DNA of 11,151 nucleotides from an uncultured Pedobacter sp. (GCA_938008555.1 CALLKE010000080.1:1-11151); one strand, 5' to 3'; positions 1-5,562 are shown, numbered from the stretch's first letter. A program made the numbers and translations. The notes: generated by a model from the sequence alone, not told the origin.

Positions 1-133
1 CAGCAGATTTATCAACTTTGTCATCTTTACGATCCCCATTCCAACCACGAATAGCTAGTGAAATACCTTTAATCAATGTGAACAAACCAAGAGCACCTAC
101 CCCAGCGTAAGCTGCTACATTACTTCCGTCCAT
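1..133 (-). CDS. Small membrane-anchored protein, 3' end outside window
   Basis: The first 44 codons are visible and the frame stays open to the window edge. The start is ATG at 133-131, with AGGAG at 147-143 nine bases upstream. It overlaps the end of the interrupted membrane-protein gene by 14 bases in another frame, which suggests translational coupling. The protein opens with a short polar stretch (MDGSNVAAY), then one hydrophobic segment at about residues 8-29 rich in Gly, Ala, Leu and Ile, then a highly charged segment (GDRKDDKVDK). One N-terminal helix followed by a charged tail would suit an inner-membrane spanin or a small holin-like protein, and its place after an amidase and a multi-helix membrane protein fits a lysis block. 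The role is inference only; I do not recognise the family. Confidence 0.75.
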   Translation of the reverse strand, partial: MDGSNVAAYAGVGALGLFTLIKGISLAIRGWNGDRKDDKVDKSA

Positions 134-451
134 TTAGAAACACTCCTAACAGATTTATATTAGACCAAAACAGAACAGCATAAAATGCAGCAGCATATAC
201 AGCATTACTATCTTGCAAAACTCCGCTTAAGTTGGCTACAAATAGCCATAGAAACATACACAGTGTAGCGGATAACTCTCTTAACCATCTTTTAGCATGA
301 AATGCAGATGACAATATTGTAGAAACTACCAATGCCACTAATGCTGCAAAGGCATAAGGAATACTAACTTTGTCGGAGAGCTTTAACATTACGCTTAGGG
401 CTGTAATACAGACACTAACTGAGAAAATAGTGATGAGAGAGAAAGCCCTAT
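120..451 (-). pseudogene. 3' part of phage membrane-protein gene split by an integron cassette
   Basis: The frame is open from the cassette junction at 451 to TAA at 122-120. Joined to 2434-2371 with the cassette removed, it gives one 131-residue protein. Four hydrophobic segments are visible at about residues 24-43, 50-72, 82-102 and 108-127, with a basic loop (HAKRW) between the second and third and a basic C-terminus (NGRK). It could be a holin or other lysis-associated membrane protein, given the amidase gene directly upstream and a small membrane protein directly downstream, but the family is not recognised. In the present state the only internal ATG is at 389-387, with no convincing Shine-Dalgarno site; it would yield 89 residues lacking the first helix. 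No in-frame ATG, GTG or TTG lies between the junction and 389. The gene is therefore probably inactive or makes only a truncated product. Confidence 0.85.
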
Positions 452-507
452 CGCTGGAGTTAACCGGCGCGCGTTAGCGCGTCCGAGTTGAACGACTTGT
501 TAGCCCC
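452..507 (-). other. attC: attC recombination site (3' end of integron cassette)
   Basis: Read on the minus strand, the site holds R'' GGGGCTAAC (507-499), a 5-base spacer, L'' beginning GTTCAAC, a GC-rich stem with a TAAC loop, L' CCGGTTAAC, and the spacer TCCAGC before the crossover G at 452. The layout is the same as in the well-known aadA cassette attC, including the 5-base and 4-base spacers. L'' and L' pair with single unpaired bases on one side (GTTcAACtCGGaCGCGC against GTTAACCGGCGCGC), which are the extrahelical bases IntI uses to choose the bottom strand. The present R' box is G/ATAGGGC, contributed by phage DNA and different from the GTTAGCCCC at the cassette 5' end, so this is a chimeric junction site. 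The site encodes the last 14 residues and the stop codon of the methyltransferase, as is common for cassette genes. Confidence 0.92.
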
Positions 508-1707
508 TGCGTGCTCGACGAATTCATTTATCTCCAATGCTGGTGAATTTATTATTTTTACTATGTCATTCTTGGTTTCAAGCTCAATTAGCTCATTAGT
601 CCTGTTTGTAGCCACAAGAAAAGCCACCAGCGCCCCCCTTTTTTTCGCAGCAAATGCTAATTTAGCCGCTGCCTCTGAAAGAGTTTCATGCTCACGCTGA
701 ACTCGAATAGGTACGGGCTTGGAAAGATAGTTCCGCTTTAATATGGCATCTATGCCTGCATTCCTGTGGACGGGTATTACATCAAGACCTGTTAATATTG
801 CTAATGATTTTTCGTCAGCATTTACGTAAGAAGAGCGGCCTTTCTTTAAAAGCTCGGATTCTGTTTTTACTGGGGTTTCGAGCCTAGATTTTGTTAGCTC
901 AATTGCTTCAATTGAAACATCAATGCCGATATAGTTTCTTCCCTTCATTTTTGCTGCGACAAGTGTTGTTCCGCTTCCGCAAAACGGGTCAAGAACAATA
1001 TCGCCTTCATCTGTAGCTATTTCAATAATGCGGTCAAGCAGCAAAATGGGTTTTTGAGTAGGGTAGCCTGTTCGTTCTTTTGCCTTTGGATTTAAAAATG
1101 GAATCTCCCAAACATCTGCAAGTGGAACCCCCTTTTTTTCGTCAGAAGATACTACGCTGCCATCCTCTTCGCGGGCATAAATCGATTTGTTGTGCTCGTC
1201 TCTCGATCTTTTTTGTAGTATCTGATCAACGTTAGTTGTTTCCGAATAATCTGTGAATATTTTATTGAATTTATAATTTTCTGTTTTCGAGAAAAATAAA
1301 ATATTTTGGTGATTTGGTGTAAGATTATTTGCGGAATTTGACCAACGCTTGTATGACCATATAATTTCAGAAAGAAAGTTTTCTTCGCCGAAAACATCAT
1401 CTCCGATTAATCTTAATATGTGATTTGCACTCTTGTCGCAATGTATAAATATGGTTCCGGTGTCTTTTAGTATTCTTTTTGCCTCAAGTAGGCGGGAAAA
1501 CATAAAGTCAGCATACGTTTTGTGGCACGCCCACAGATCATCGAAGCTGTAGTGTGAGGATCTGTCTCTTGAACTCAAACTGTGTTTTCTGTTTGTAAAA
1601 AACGGTGGATCAAGATAAATCAGGTCTACTGATTTATCTGCCATTTCCTTCATTACATCGAGGCAGTCGCCGTGTATGGCTTTGTTTATTTCAGGCTTGA
1701 GCATCAT
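460..1707 (-). CDS. Beta-class amino DNA methyltransferase (probably N6-adenine) of the R-M system
   Basis: This is a SAM-dependent site-specific DNA methyltransferase of 415 residues, presumed to protect sites cut by the adjacent endonuclease. Catalytic motif IV (LDPPF, about residues 32-36) comes near the N-terminus. Motif X (PTQKP, about 216-220) and SAM-binding motif I (DPFCGSGTT, about 240-248) come late, the order of the beta class. DPPF favours N6-adenine over N4-cytosine methylation. About 140 residues follow motif I as a C-terminal extension with a PVPIRVQRE segment. I chose ATG 1707 because GAGAG at 1718-1714 lies six bases upstream; ATG 1722 and TTG 1728 have no such site. It overlaps the endonuclease gene by 17 bases, so the two are coupled with R before M. 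The C-terminal 14 residues and TAA lie inside attC. Confidence 0.9.
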   Translation of the reverse strand: MMLKPEINKAIHGDCLDVMKEMADKSVDLIYLDPPFFTNRKHSLSSRDRSSHYSFDDLWACHKTYADFMFSRLLEAKRILKDTGTIFIHCDKSANHILRLIGDDVFGEENFLSEIIWSYKRWSNSANNLTPNHQNILFFSKTENYKFNKIFTDYSETTNVDQILQKRSRDEHNKSIYAREEDGSVVSSDEKKGVPLADVWEIPFLNPKAKERTGYPTQKPILLLDRIIEIATDEGDIVLDPFCGSGTTLVAAKMKGRNYIGIDVSIEAIELTKSRLETPVKTESELLKKGRSSYVNADEKSLAILTGLDVIPVHRNAGIDAILKRNYLSKPVPIRVQREHETLSEAAAKLAFAAKKRGALVAFLVATNRTNELIELETKNDIVKIINSPALEINEFVEHAGANKSFNSDALTRAG

Positions 1708-2326
1708 TGGGAACTCTCTCATTTGCAATTTGTACCAGAATGTCCTTTAAGTTTACGCCTGTTCTTTCTTGTACATAAGCCCACGCGCCATCCCCGTAGT
1801 AATAATGCCCGCCAATTCCTTGGTAGAGCGTTTCAAGGGTTTGCTGAATGCGCATAGCTTGCTGGCGATTGGGATAGTAGAACATGACCCGAATCGGAGT
1901 GTAACCAGCATCAGCGATAACTTGAATTCTAGTGTGTTCTTTGGTGATGTGGTCGCCATCAGTGGTTGCATCTTTCCACTTTATTTCAAGTGCGTCATTC
2001 CCCACCAAACAGTCGATTTCAAATGTCCTTGGTCTTTGTCCTCTGGTGTTCGGCAGGCGAATACTTCCAGAATCAGGAAATGCGTATTCAAAACATTTTT
2101 TTGTTGCCTGCTCAAGAAATGAGCCTGCATATTTATACAAAAATCGACCTTTGTTTTGATACAAATCTATTTGCTGGCCCTCGTGATGAGAAATGCCAAG
2201 CACACGATATATTAGATAATGCGAAACATCGTCAGCAAGCATTTCCTCCGTTCTTGCATCAATCGCCGCAAGTAAGCGATTTGAATAGTCTTGAGCTAGT
2301 TCTCTTATTGCTTGCTGAATTGTCAT
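1691..2326 (-). CDS. ApaLI-like type II restriction endonuclease
   Basis: The 211-residue protein matches from memory the RE_ApaLI family, whose prototype cuts GTGCAC. Family-like stretches include SHYLIYRVLGIS (35-46), QNKGRFLYKYAG (57-68), NTRGQRPRTFEIDCLVGNDA (93-112) and EIKWKDATTDGDHITKEHTR (114-133). The PD-(D/E)XK nuclease core is visible as E103-I-D105 followed by E114-I-K116. I chose ATG 2326 because GGAAGAG at 2339-2333 lies six bases upstream and the family similarity begins there. The frame continues upstream without a stop into the disrupted phage gene: ATG 2434 (AGGAG at 2449-2445) or ATG 2410 would give a fusion with 36 or 28 extra residues, of which the first 21 or 13 are phage-encoded. 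Fused and native forms may both be made. The exact recognition site is an inference from family. Confidence 0.88.
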   Translation of the reverse strand: MTIQQAIRELAQDYSNRLLAAIDARTEEMLADDVSHYLIYRVLGISHHEGQQIDLYQNKGRFLYKYAGSFLEQATKKCFEYAFPDSGSIRLPNTRGQRPRTFEIDCLVGNDALEIKWKDATTDGDHITKEHTRIQVIADAGYTPIRVMFYYPNRQQAMRIQQTLETLYQGIGGHYYYGDGAWAYVQERTGVNLKDILVQIANERVPNDAQA

Positions 2327-2332
2327 AAATTT

Positions 2333-2339
2333 CTCTTCC
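2333..2339 (-). promoter_or_regulatory. Ribosome binding site for the native endonuclease start
   Basis: GGAAGAG lies six bases before ATG 2326 and inside the cassette leader. It supports that ATG as the start used when the cassette sat in an integron, rather than the longer in-frame starts contributed by phage DNA. Confidence 0.6.
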
Positions 2340-2362
2340 AATACTGCTGTGTATGTTGTGAA

Positions 2363-2371
2363 GGGGCTAAC
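2363..2371 (-). other. Cassette 5' core site (R'-type box GTTAGCCCC) and left junction
   Basis: On the minus strand the sequence GTTAGCCCC fits the GTTRRRY core apart from its sixth base, and is a perfect 9-base reverse complement of the R'' box at 507-499. IntI cuts after the G, so the G at 2371 is shared with phage DNA and the cassette proper starts at 2370. To its left (minus 5' side) is AT-rich phage sequence ending GTTAAT, with no recognisable L' box, attC stem or attI. This marks the boundary as a secondary-site insertion, not one link of a cassette array. Confidence 0.85.
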
Positions 2372-2434
2372 ATTAACTTTTAATAAGGCTTTGTAAAGAT
2401 TGGCTTTCATTTCGTTAGCTGCGAGTTTGCCCAT
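2371..2434 (-). pseudogene. 5' fragment of the split phage membrane-protein gene
   Basis: Codons 1-21 (MGKLAANEMKANLYKALLKVN) plus the first base of codon 22 are phage sequence, after which the cassette begins. Joined to 451-120, codon 22 becomes GAT and the frame runs on to the stop at 120. The preferred start is ATG 2434, which has AGGAG at 2449-2445 and overlaps the amidase gene by 28 bases. ATG 2410 forms an ATGA overlap with the amidase stop but has no clear Shine-Dalgarno site. At present this fragment reads straight into the restriction endonuclease frame. Confidence 0.82.
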
Positions 2435-2835
2435 ATTACAATCTCTCCTAATCTGGCTGGATCATAGTGCTGAGCATCTGGAATGCCTAGTGCCTTGGCA
2501 CACCACTCTGAACAGAAATCACCCCTGTCATCTGCTGTAGGGCGATTAAATATTTGGCTTTGGATTAAGTCTCTCCACCCATAAGGGTTATTCTTGGTTT
2601 CCGAATAATGGGGTAGAATAGACTCGCCATTGTTGAAATGAATAGGGATAATGTCCCATTCTTCTTCAGGAAGATAGGCCATCTTGCAGCGTACTCCACC
2701 GTCCATTACTGTAGAAGAGTACATCCAACCATCTACAATTAATTCACAATGAGAGTAAATGCTTTGAGAGCGCCAACGAATAAGGGAATTTACCCAATTC
2801 CCTTTCCCTTTATATAGAGCTAAAGCTACAGCCAT
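2407..2835 (-). CDS. Permuted papain-fold cysteine peptidase/amidase (YiiX/YebB-like)
   Basis: The 142-residue protein has the permuted NlpC/P60-type layout, with the catalytic His before the catalytic Cys. His29 lies in the strand YSHCELIVDG (27-36) and Cys108 in FCSEWCAKALG (107-117); the NPYGW motif at 83-87 matches the Y-x-W element seen before the Cys in this family. No signal peptide or membrane segment is visible. In phages such enzymes cut peptidoglycan peptide or amide bonds, either as part of the tail tip during entry or as lysis enzymes. Its place after the tail-tip genes and before membrane proteins fits either job. The start ATG 2835 follows the upstream stop by one base (TAATATG) with AGAGGT just upstream. 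The fold assignment is fairly firm; the substrate is inferred. Confidence 0.75.
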   Translation of the reverse strand: MAVALALYKGKGNWVNSLIRWRSQSIYSHCELIVDGWMYSSTVMDGGVRCKMAYLPEEEWDIIPIHFNNGESILPHYSETKNNPYGWRDLIQSQIFNRPTADDRGDFCSEWCAKALGIPDAQHYDPARLGEIVIWANSQLTK

Positions 2836-2836
2836 A

Positions 2837-3247
2837 TTAAACCTCTACTGGTTGAGGTAAGCCTTTAATGTGCCGCTCATACTCTGTAGTAACAGGGTTT
2901 AGAATGACACTCTTTTTAGCTGTAGTCATAGGGCCAGAAGCAGGGAACATTGCCCATGTTGTAGGCTTATTGCTTGCAATAAGCATGTCAATTGCTCCAG
3001 CTACACGGGGGTCTTTCAAGTTAATGTATTTACGATTATTTACAACAGCATTCATAAACGCGACACATTCTCTATCTGTTGAGCTAGAGATTACAGGCCA
3101 ATCTTCACCAAAACGATCTTGGAATGGGCCTAAGTCAATCCAGAAGTATTTTTCTGAGGCGTTATTCCAATCAACGGATTGTTCTGCAATTAATTTTGTT
3201 ATAACAACACCATTTGGTAAATACTCTGTTTTATAAAATTCTGACAT
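2837..3247 (-). CDS. Phage structural-region protein of unknown function
   Basis: The 136-residue protein is not recognised. It has no signal peptide, membrane helix or coiled coil. It is a mixed polar sequence with aromatic-rich segments (NGVVITKLI, KYFWIDLGPFQDRFGEDW) and a conserved-looking middle (PVISSSTDRECVAFMNAVV). The ATG at 3247 directly abuts the preceding TAG, and AAGGTGA sits upstream, so translation is coupled to the 154-residue gene. Placement between fibre-like genes and a peptidase suggests a tail-tip accessory, a tail-fibre assembly factor or another virion protein. This is context only. Confidence 0.7.
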   Translation of the reverse strand: MSEFYKTEYLPNGVVITKLIAEQSVDWNNASEKYFWIDLGPFQDRFGEDWPVISSSTDRECVAFMNAVVNNRKYINLKDPRVAGAIDMLIASNKPTTWAMFPASGPMTTAKKSVILNPVTTEYERHIKGLPQPVEV

Positions 3248-3712
3248 CTAGTTCACCTTATATGCAATAGCAACGGGCCCACCAACTGTATCTGAGCTTA
3301 TTGCTTCTACTAAAAAGAAGCCGTTAAAAGGTACTGCATCAAATCCAGCAGATAAGTAGTCTGTAGATTTCCAAGACAATGCCCCAATTGCCACAAGACC
3401 TCTATCAGACCCTGAGCTTGTTATTCCTACGTATACCTGAACGCCATCAACAGTTATACGAAGGCCAATTGTCCGTGGGCCGCCGATCGACCCAAAGGCT
3501 GCAAAATTAATAATACCCTTGCCTTTTACTTCCAGAATTTTTTTATATTCACTAGCTACCATAGTACCAGTTGAATACGTAGGGATTGAGGTAGAGTTTA
3601 TTGCAGTGTATACGTCTTCAATATTGCTTCCATTTTGCGTACCTGTTATAATCAACCTTGGTGGGGTTAGAACAGGGGATGATTGTTCTGAGTTACTTTT
3701 TGCAAAAGACAT
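3248..3712 (-). CDS. Putative beta-rich tail-associated protein
   Basis: The 154-residue protein is rich in Gly, Ser, Thr, Val and Ile, with alternating hydrophobic strands (ILEVKGKGIINFAAFGSIGG, TIGLRITVDGVQVYVGI, GGPVAIAYKVN) and no helix-rich, membrane or signal segment. This is a typical composition for a beta-sandwich domain in phage fibres, receptor-binding proteins or tail-tip accessories. I chose ATG 3712 over the longer TTG 3736 form because it lies just past the upstream TAA (TAAAATG), with a purine-rich GGTGGGGA in range, and the longer form would overlap the neighbour for no reason. It may form one host-recognition group with the two fibre-like genes upstream. The family is not recognised. 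Confidence 0.7.
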   Translation of the reverse strand: MSFAKSNSEQSSPVLTPPRLIITGTQNGSNIEDVYTAINSTSIPTYSTGTMVASEYKKILEVKGKGIINFAAFGSIGGPRTIGLRITVDGVQVYVGITSSGSDRGLVAIGALSWKSTDYLSAGFDAVPFNGFFLVEAISSDTVGGPVAIAYKVN

Positions 3713-3713
3713 T

Positions 3714-4109
3714 TTACCAGTCCCCACCAAGAACAATAACGTTCATAGCCTCTGCTTTTTCTGTAGTAGCATAAAGTGTATAGCCTGCTGGTAAATTCTC
3801 CATGTCAACATTGACATATGTTTCAAATGCCGTTACAGTGGCTGAAGGTGTGACTGCTGATACTGGGATTTCAAACAATAGTTGAGCATTACCGGAGCCG
3901 CTGTAAATCCAGATACGCACCATGCCGTCAGTGGTAGTGGCTGTAGCTTTAACACGGATACGGTCAATGCGGCTACCATTTGTACCGGCTACAAAAGCTG
4001 ATACAAGACCAGTGGTGCCGGTGGTTGTTCTGATGGAACTTGCTGAAGATAGATTAGCAACACCAATGCGCGCTGCTACAGGGAAAATAGGTAAAGTATT
4101 AGCTGGCAT
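3714..4109 (-). CDS. Conserved phage tail-region protein, beta-sandwich type
   Basis: The 131-residue protein resembles small proteins often seen beside tail-fibre genes in siphophages of Proteobacteria. They start with MPAN-x-x-PIFP, followed by RIGVANLSSA and a stretch GTNGSRIDRIRVKATATTT then DGMVRIWIYSGSG. The pattern is strand-rich, with an amphipathic C-terminal part (AGYTLYATTEKAEAMNVIVLGGDW). No membrane segment or enzyme motif is seen. Start ATG 4109 shares one base with the upstream stop (TAATG) and has GGAGG nearby. It is probably a virion or fibre-associated protein; the molecular role is unknown. Confidence 0.72.
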   Translation of the reverse strand: MPANTLPIFPVAARIGVANLSSASSIRTTTGTTGLVSAFVAGTNGSRIDRIRVKATATTTDGMVRIWIYSGSGNAQLLFEIPVSAVTPSATVTAFETYVNVDMENLPAGYTLYATTEKAEAMNVIVLGGDW

Positions 4110-4648
4110 TATAAGCCTCCAAAGTTATTATACGTATAAAGAACTGCACTAGGCGCTGGTTGATTAATTGGCCCAGATAGGGCAATATTCCAAGGTTGTA
4201 GTCCTGTTCCACTTCCAGAAGTAAGAACAACGTTGACAACCATATCCCCTGTACTTGAATTGTATGAAGTAATGTTTCCATACATCAATACAGTTGATGA
4301 GTAAGCTACTGTAACAAAAGAACCTACTACGAAAGTTTTACTAGGTTGAGTGGTAAAGCTAATACTGCCTGCACCTATACTCATTGGTGTTGTAGATGTC
4401 CCTGTTGTTCCGGGAGCATTTACAGCATCTTGAGCTGCTTGTACTGCCGTATCTGCTGCAGCTTGAGCTGTAGCTGCTTGTGCAGCAATTGGGGCTGTGG
4501 TATCATTAGTCCAAGTTCCTAGTGCATTAGCTTGTGTTGTCCAGTTAGCCAATGCTGCAACGTGAGCATCAGCTTTAGCAACGAACGTATCTGGCGCATC
4601 ATTCCTACTAGGGGCTGGTGGCAGAGTTGGTATTACTGGTGCTGTCAT
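4109..4648 (-). CDS. Tail-fibre-like protein with Ala-rich stalk
   Basis: The 179-residue protein opens with the phage motif APSRNDAPDTFVAKADAHV (about 12-30), common at the N-terminus of tail-fibre and tailspike stalk proteins. An Ala/Gln/Thr-rich helical stretch follows (AAQAATAQAAADTAVQAAQ, about 55-73), then a beta domain (about 85-165) with the repeated theme SFTTQPSKTFVVGSFVTVAY and ITSYNSSTGDMVVNVV seen in phage fibre shafts. It is probably trimeric and part of the adsorption apparatus. The start shares one base with the upstream stop (TAATG), with GAAGGAT before it. At this length it is a short fibre, or one subunit of a multi-protein fibre shared with the next genes. Confidence 0.78.
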   Translation of the reverse strand: MTAPVIPTLPPAPSRNDAPDTFVAKADAHVAALANWTTQANALGTWTNDTTAPIAAQAATAQAAADTAVQAAQDAVNAPGTTGTSTTPMSIGAGSISFTTQPSKTFVVGSFVTVAYSSTVLMYGNITSYNSSTGDMVVNVVLTSGSGTGLQPWNIALSGPINQPAPSAVLYTYNNFGGL

Positions 4649-5556
4649 TATGTCAATCCTTCAATTTCTAAGTTGCAGTCACTTACTAAGTGGTATGAGA
4701 TAACTATGTCAAAATCTTTATAATAACCATATACCACTGTGCATGTATAGTTATCGTCACCAATCCACATGCAAGGTGTTGTACGTAGTTCTACTAACAA
4801 ATCTTGTAAAGCATCTATCTGAGTATTAAGTACAGCCATACTAAACTTAGCACGTTTACTATGACTTCTCTGTACTAACTTATAGTTACCAAAGTCGTCC
4901 TTCTGCTTTACAGAGTAATCCTGAATGCCTACAGAAGCTCCAAGGTTAATCCCCTCACCAATATATCTAACAGCTCCAACAACGCATACAGAGCACGCTG
5001 CTGTGCTTCCTGTATTGGTAATTGTAATCTCTAGCACAGCACTTCCGTAAGCTGGTAAATCTGTAGCTACTACAGAAGTCTTTCTAACGATTGGATCAAA
5101 GAAATAGTTATACCAGTTGTTAATATTGCCATTATTATTTAAGCTAGTAGTTTTATTGTATACAACACCATCTATGGGGTCTGTAAGCTTAATTGTAACT
5201 GATGTAGCTACTAACCCAAGTAAGGATACACTATTGATAACTTTACCGGGAGTGATAGTAACTACAATACTATTCGCATTAGTTGTTTGTGAAGAATTAG
5301 ATGTGTCAAACATCTTCCAACGATTTGTTGGGCTTACTTCAATCCACCAAGTAGGGCTTGTAGTTGGTGAATGGTTTAAATTTCCAGCTTGTAGTGACTC
5401 ATACACTTTATGTACGCCCGTAGTCACTATAACTCTATCTCCAAGGGCATAGGTAGTTGCCCCACTCCAAGCAGAATAGTCAGTTTCTGCTACGTTACTT
5501 GAAGTGAGGTTACTATCTGTGATGGAGAGTGGTGGTATTACTTTTAATGCCGCCAC
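4648..5556 (-). CDS. Putative tail-tip/distal tail protein with CBM5/12-like module
   Basis: The 302-residue protein lies directly downstream of the tape-measure gene, where distal-tail and tail-tip proteins are usually encoded. Residues about 30-74 look like a CBM5/12 carbohydrate-binding module: W30 with a TTYALGDRV segment, V51-Y52, then SPTTSPTWW at 63-71. Residues 90-200 are a beta-rich region. The C-terminal part (about 235-302, from RAKFSMAVLNTQ to CNLEIEGL) is a second beta-rich domain with three cysteines. The start is GTG 5556, selected by AAGGAG at 5568-5563 six bases upstream; that site overlaps the tape-measure stop codon. It probably binds surface polysaccharide or forms the tail-tip adaptor. 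The module is recognised by eye, so its fine specificity is unknown. Confidence 0.72.
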   Translation of the reverse strand: MAALKVIPPLSITDSNLTSSNVAETDYSAWSGATTYALGDRVIVTTGVHKVYESLQAGNLNHSPTTSPTWWIEVSPTNRWKMFDTSNSSQTTNANSIVVTITPGKVINSVSLLGLVATSVTIKLTDPIDGVVYNKTTSLNNNGNINNWYNYFFDPIVRKTSVVATDLPAYGSAVLEITITNTGSTAACSVCVVGAVRYIGEGINLGASVGIQDYSVKQKDDFGNYKLVQRSHSKRAKFSMAVLNTQIDALQDLLVELRTTPCMWIGDDNYTCTVVYGYYKDFDIVISYHLVSDCNLEIEGLT

Positions 5557-5562
5557 TGATTT

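Larger units (their letters stand above)
452..2370 (-). mobile_element. Integron gene cassette carrying a type II restriction-modification system
   Basis: This 1919-bp unit has the layout of an integron cassette: a 5' core TTAGCCCC, a short 44-base leader, two overlapping genes in the same direction, and an attC site at the 3' end that overlaps the last gene. The 5' core with its preceding G (GTTAGCCCC, 2371-2363) is the exact reverse complement of the attC R'' box (GGGGCTAAC, 507-499), as expected when both come from one attC in the circular form. Removing it rejoins phage sequence in frame across the codon GAT. No second attC, attI or integrase gene is seen, so it is a lone cassette at a secondary G(A/T)T site. 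Such insertions usually excise poorly because the left boundary lacks a full attC. It points in the same direction as the phage operon and shows no evident promoter of its own, so expression probably depends on phage transcription. Confidence 0.9.

Noticed and set aside
452..507. attC hairpin as an intrinsic transcription terminator
   Set aside because: The GC-rich stem is not followed by a run of T; the sequence after it is phage coding DNA. Some transcription attenuation by the fold is possible but unproven.
488..700. Plus-strand open frames opposite the cassette genes, fibre genes and tape-measure gene
   Set aside because: They are antisense shadows of well-supported minus-strand genes, with no family resemblance or ribosome binding context.
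1152..1400. 82-codon minus-strand open frame
   Set aside because: It lies entirely within the methyltransferase gene in another frame and has no recognisable protein features.
2327..2370. Promoter in the cassette leader
   Set aside because: No convincing -35/-10 pair is seen in this short 44-base segment; read-through from the phage operon explains expression better.
2411..2425. Plus-strand CGTTAGCTGC as another integron core site
   Set aside because: It points the wrong way relative to the cassette, has no partner box or fold, and lies in coding sequence of the phage genes; probably chance.
3734..3736. TTG at 3736 as start of the 154-residue protein (8 extra residues)
   Set aside because: It overlaps the upstream gene for no benefit; ATG 3712 sits just after the stop with a purine-rich ribosome binding site.
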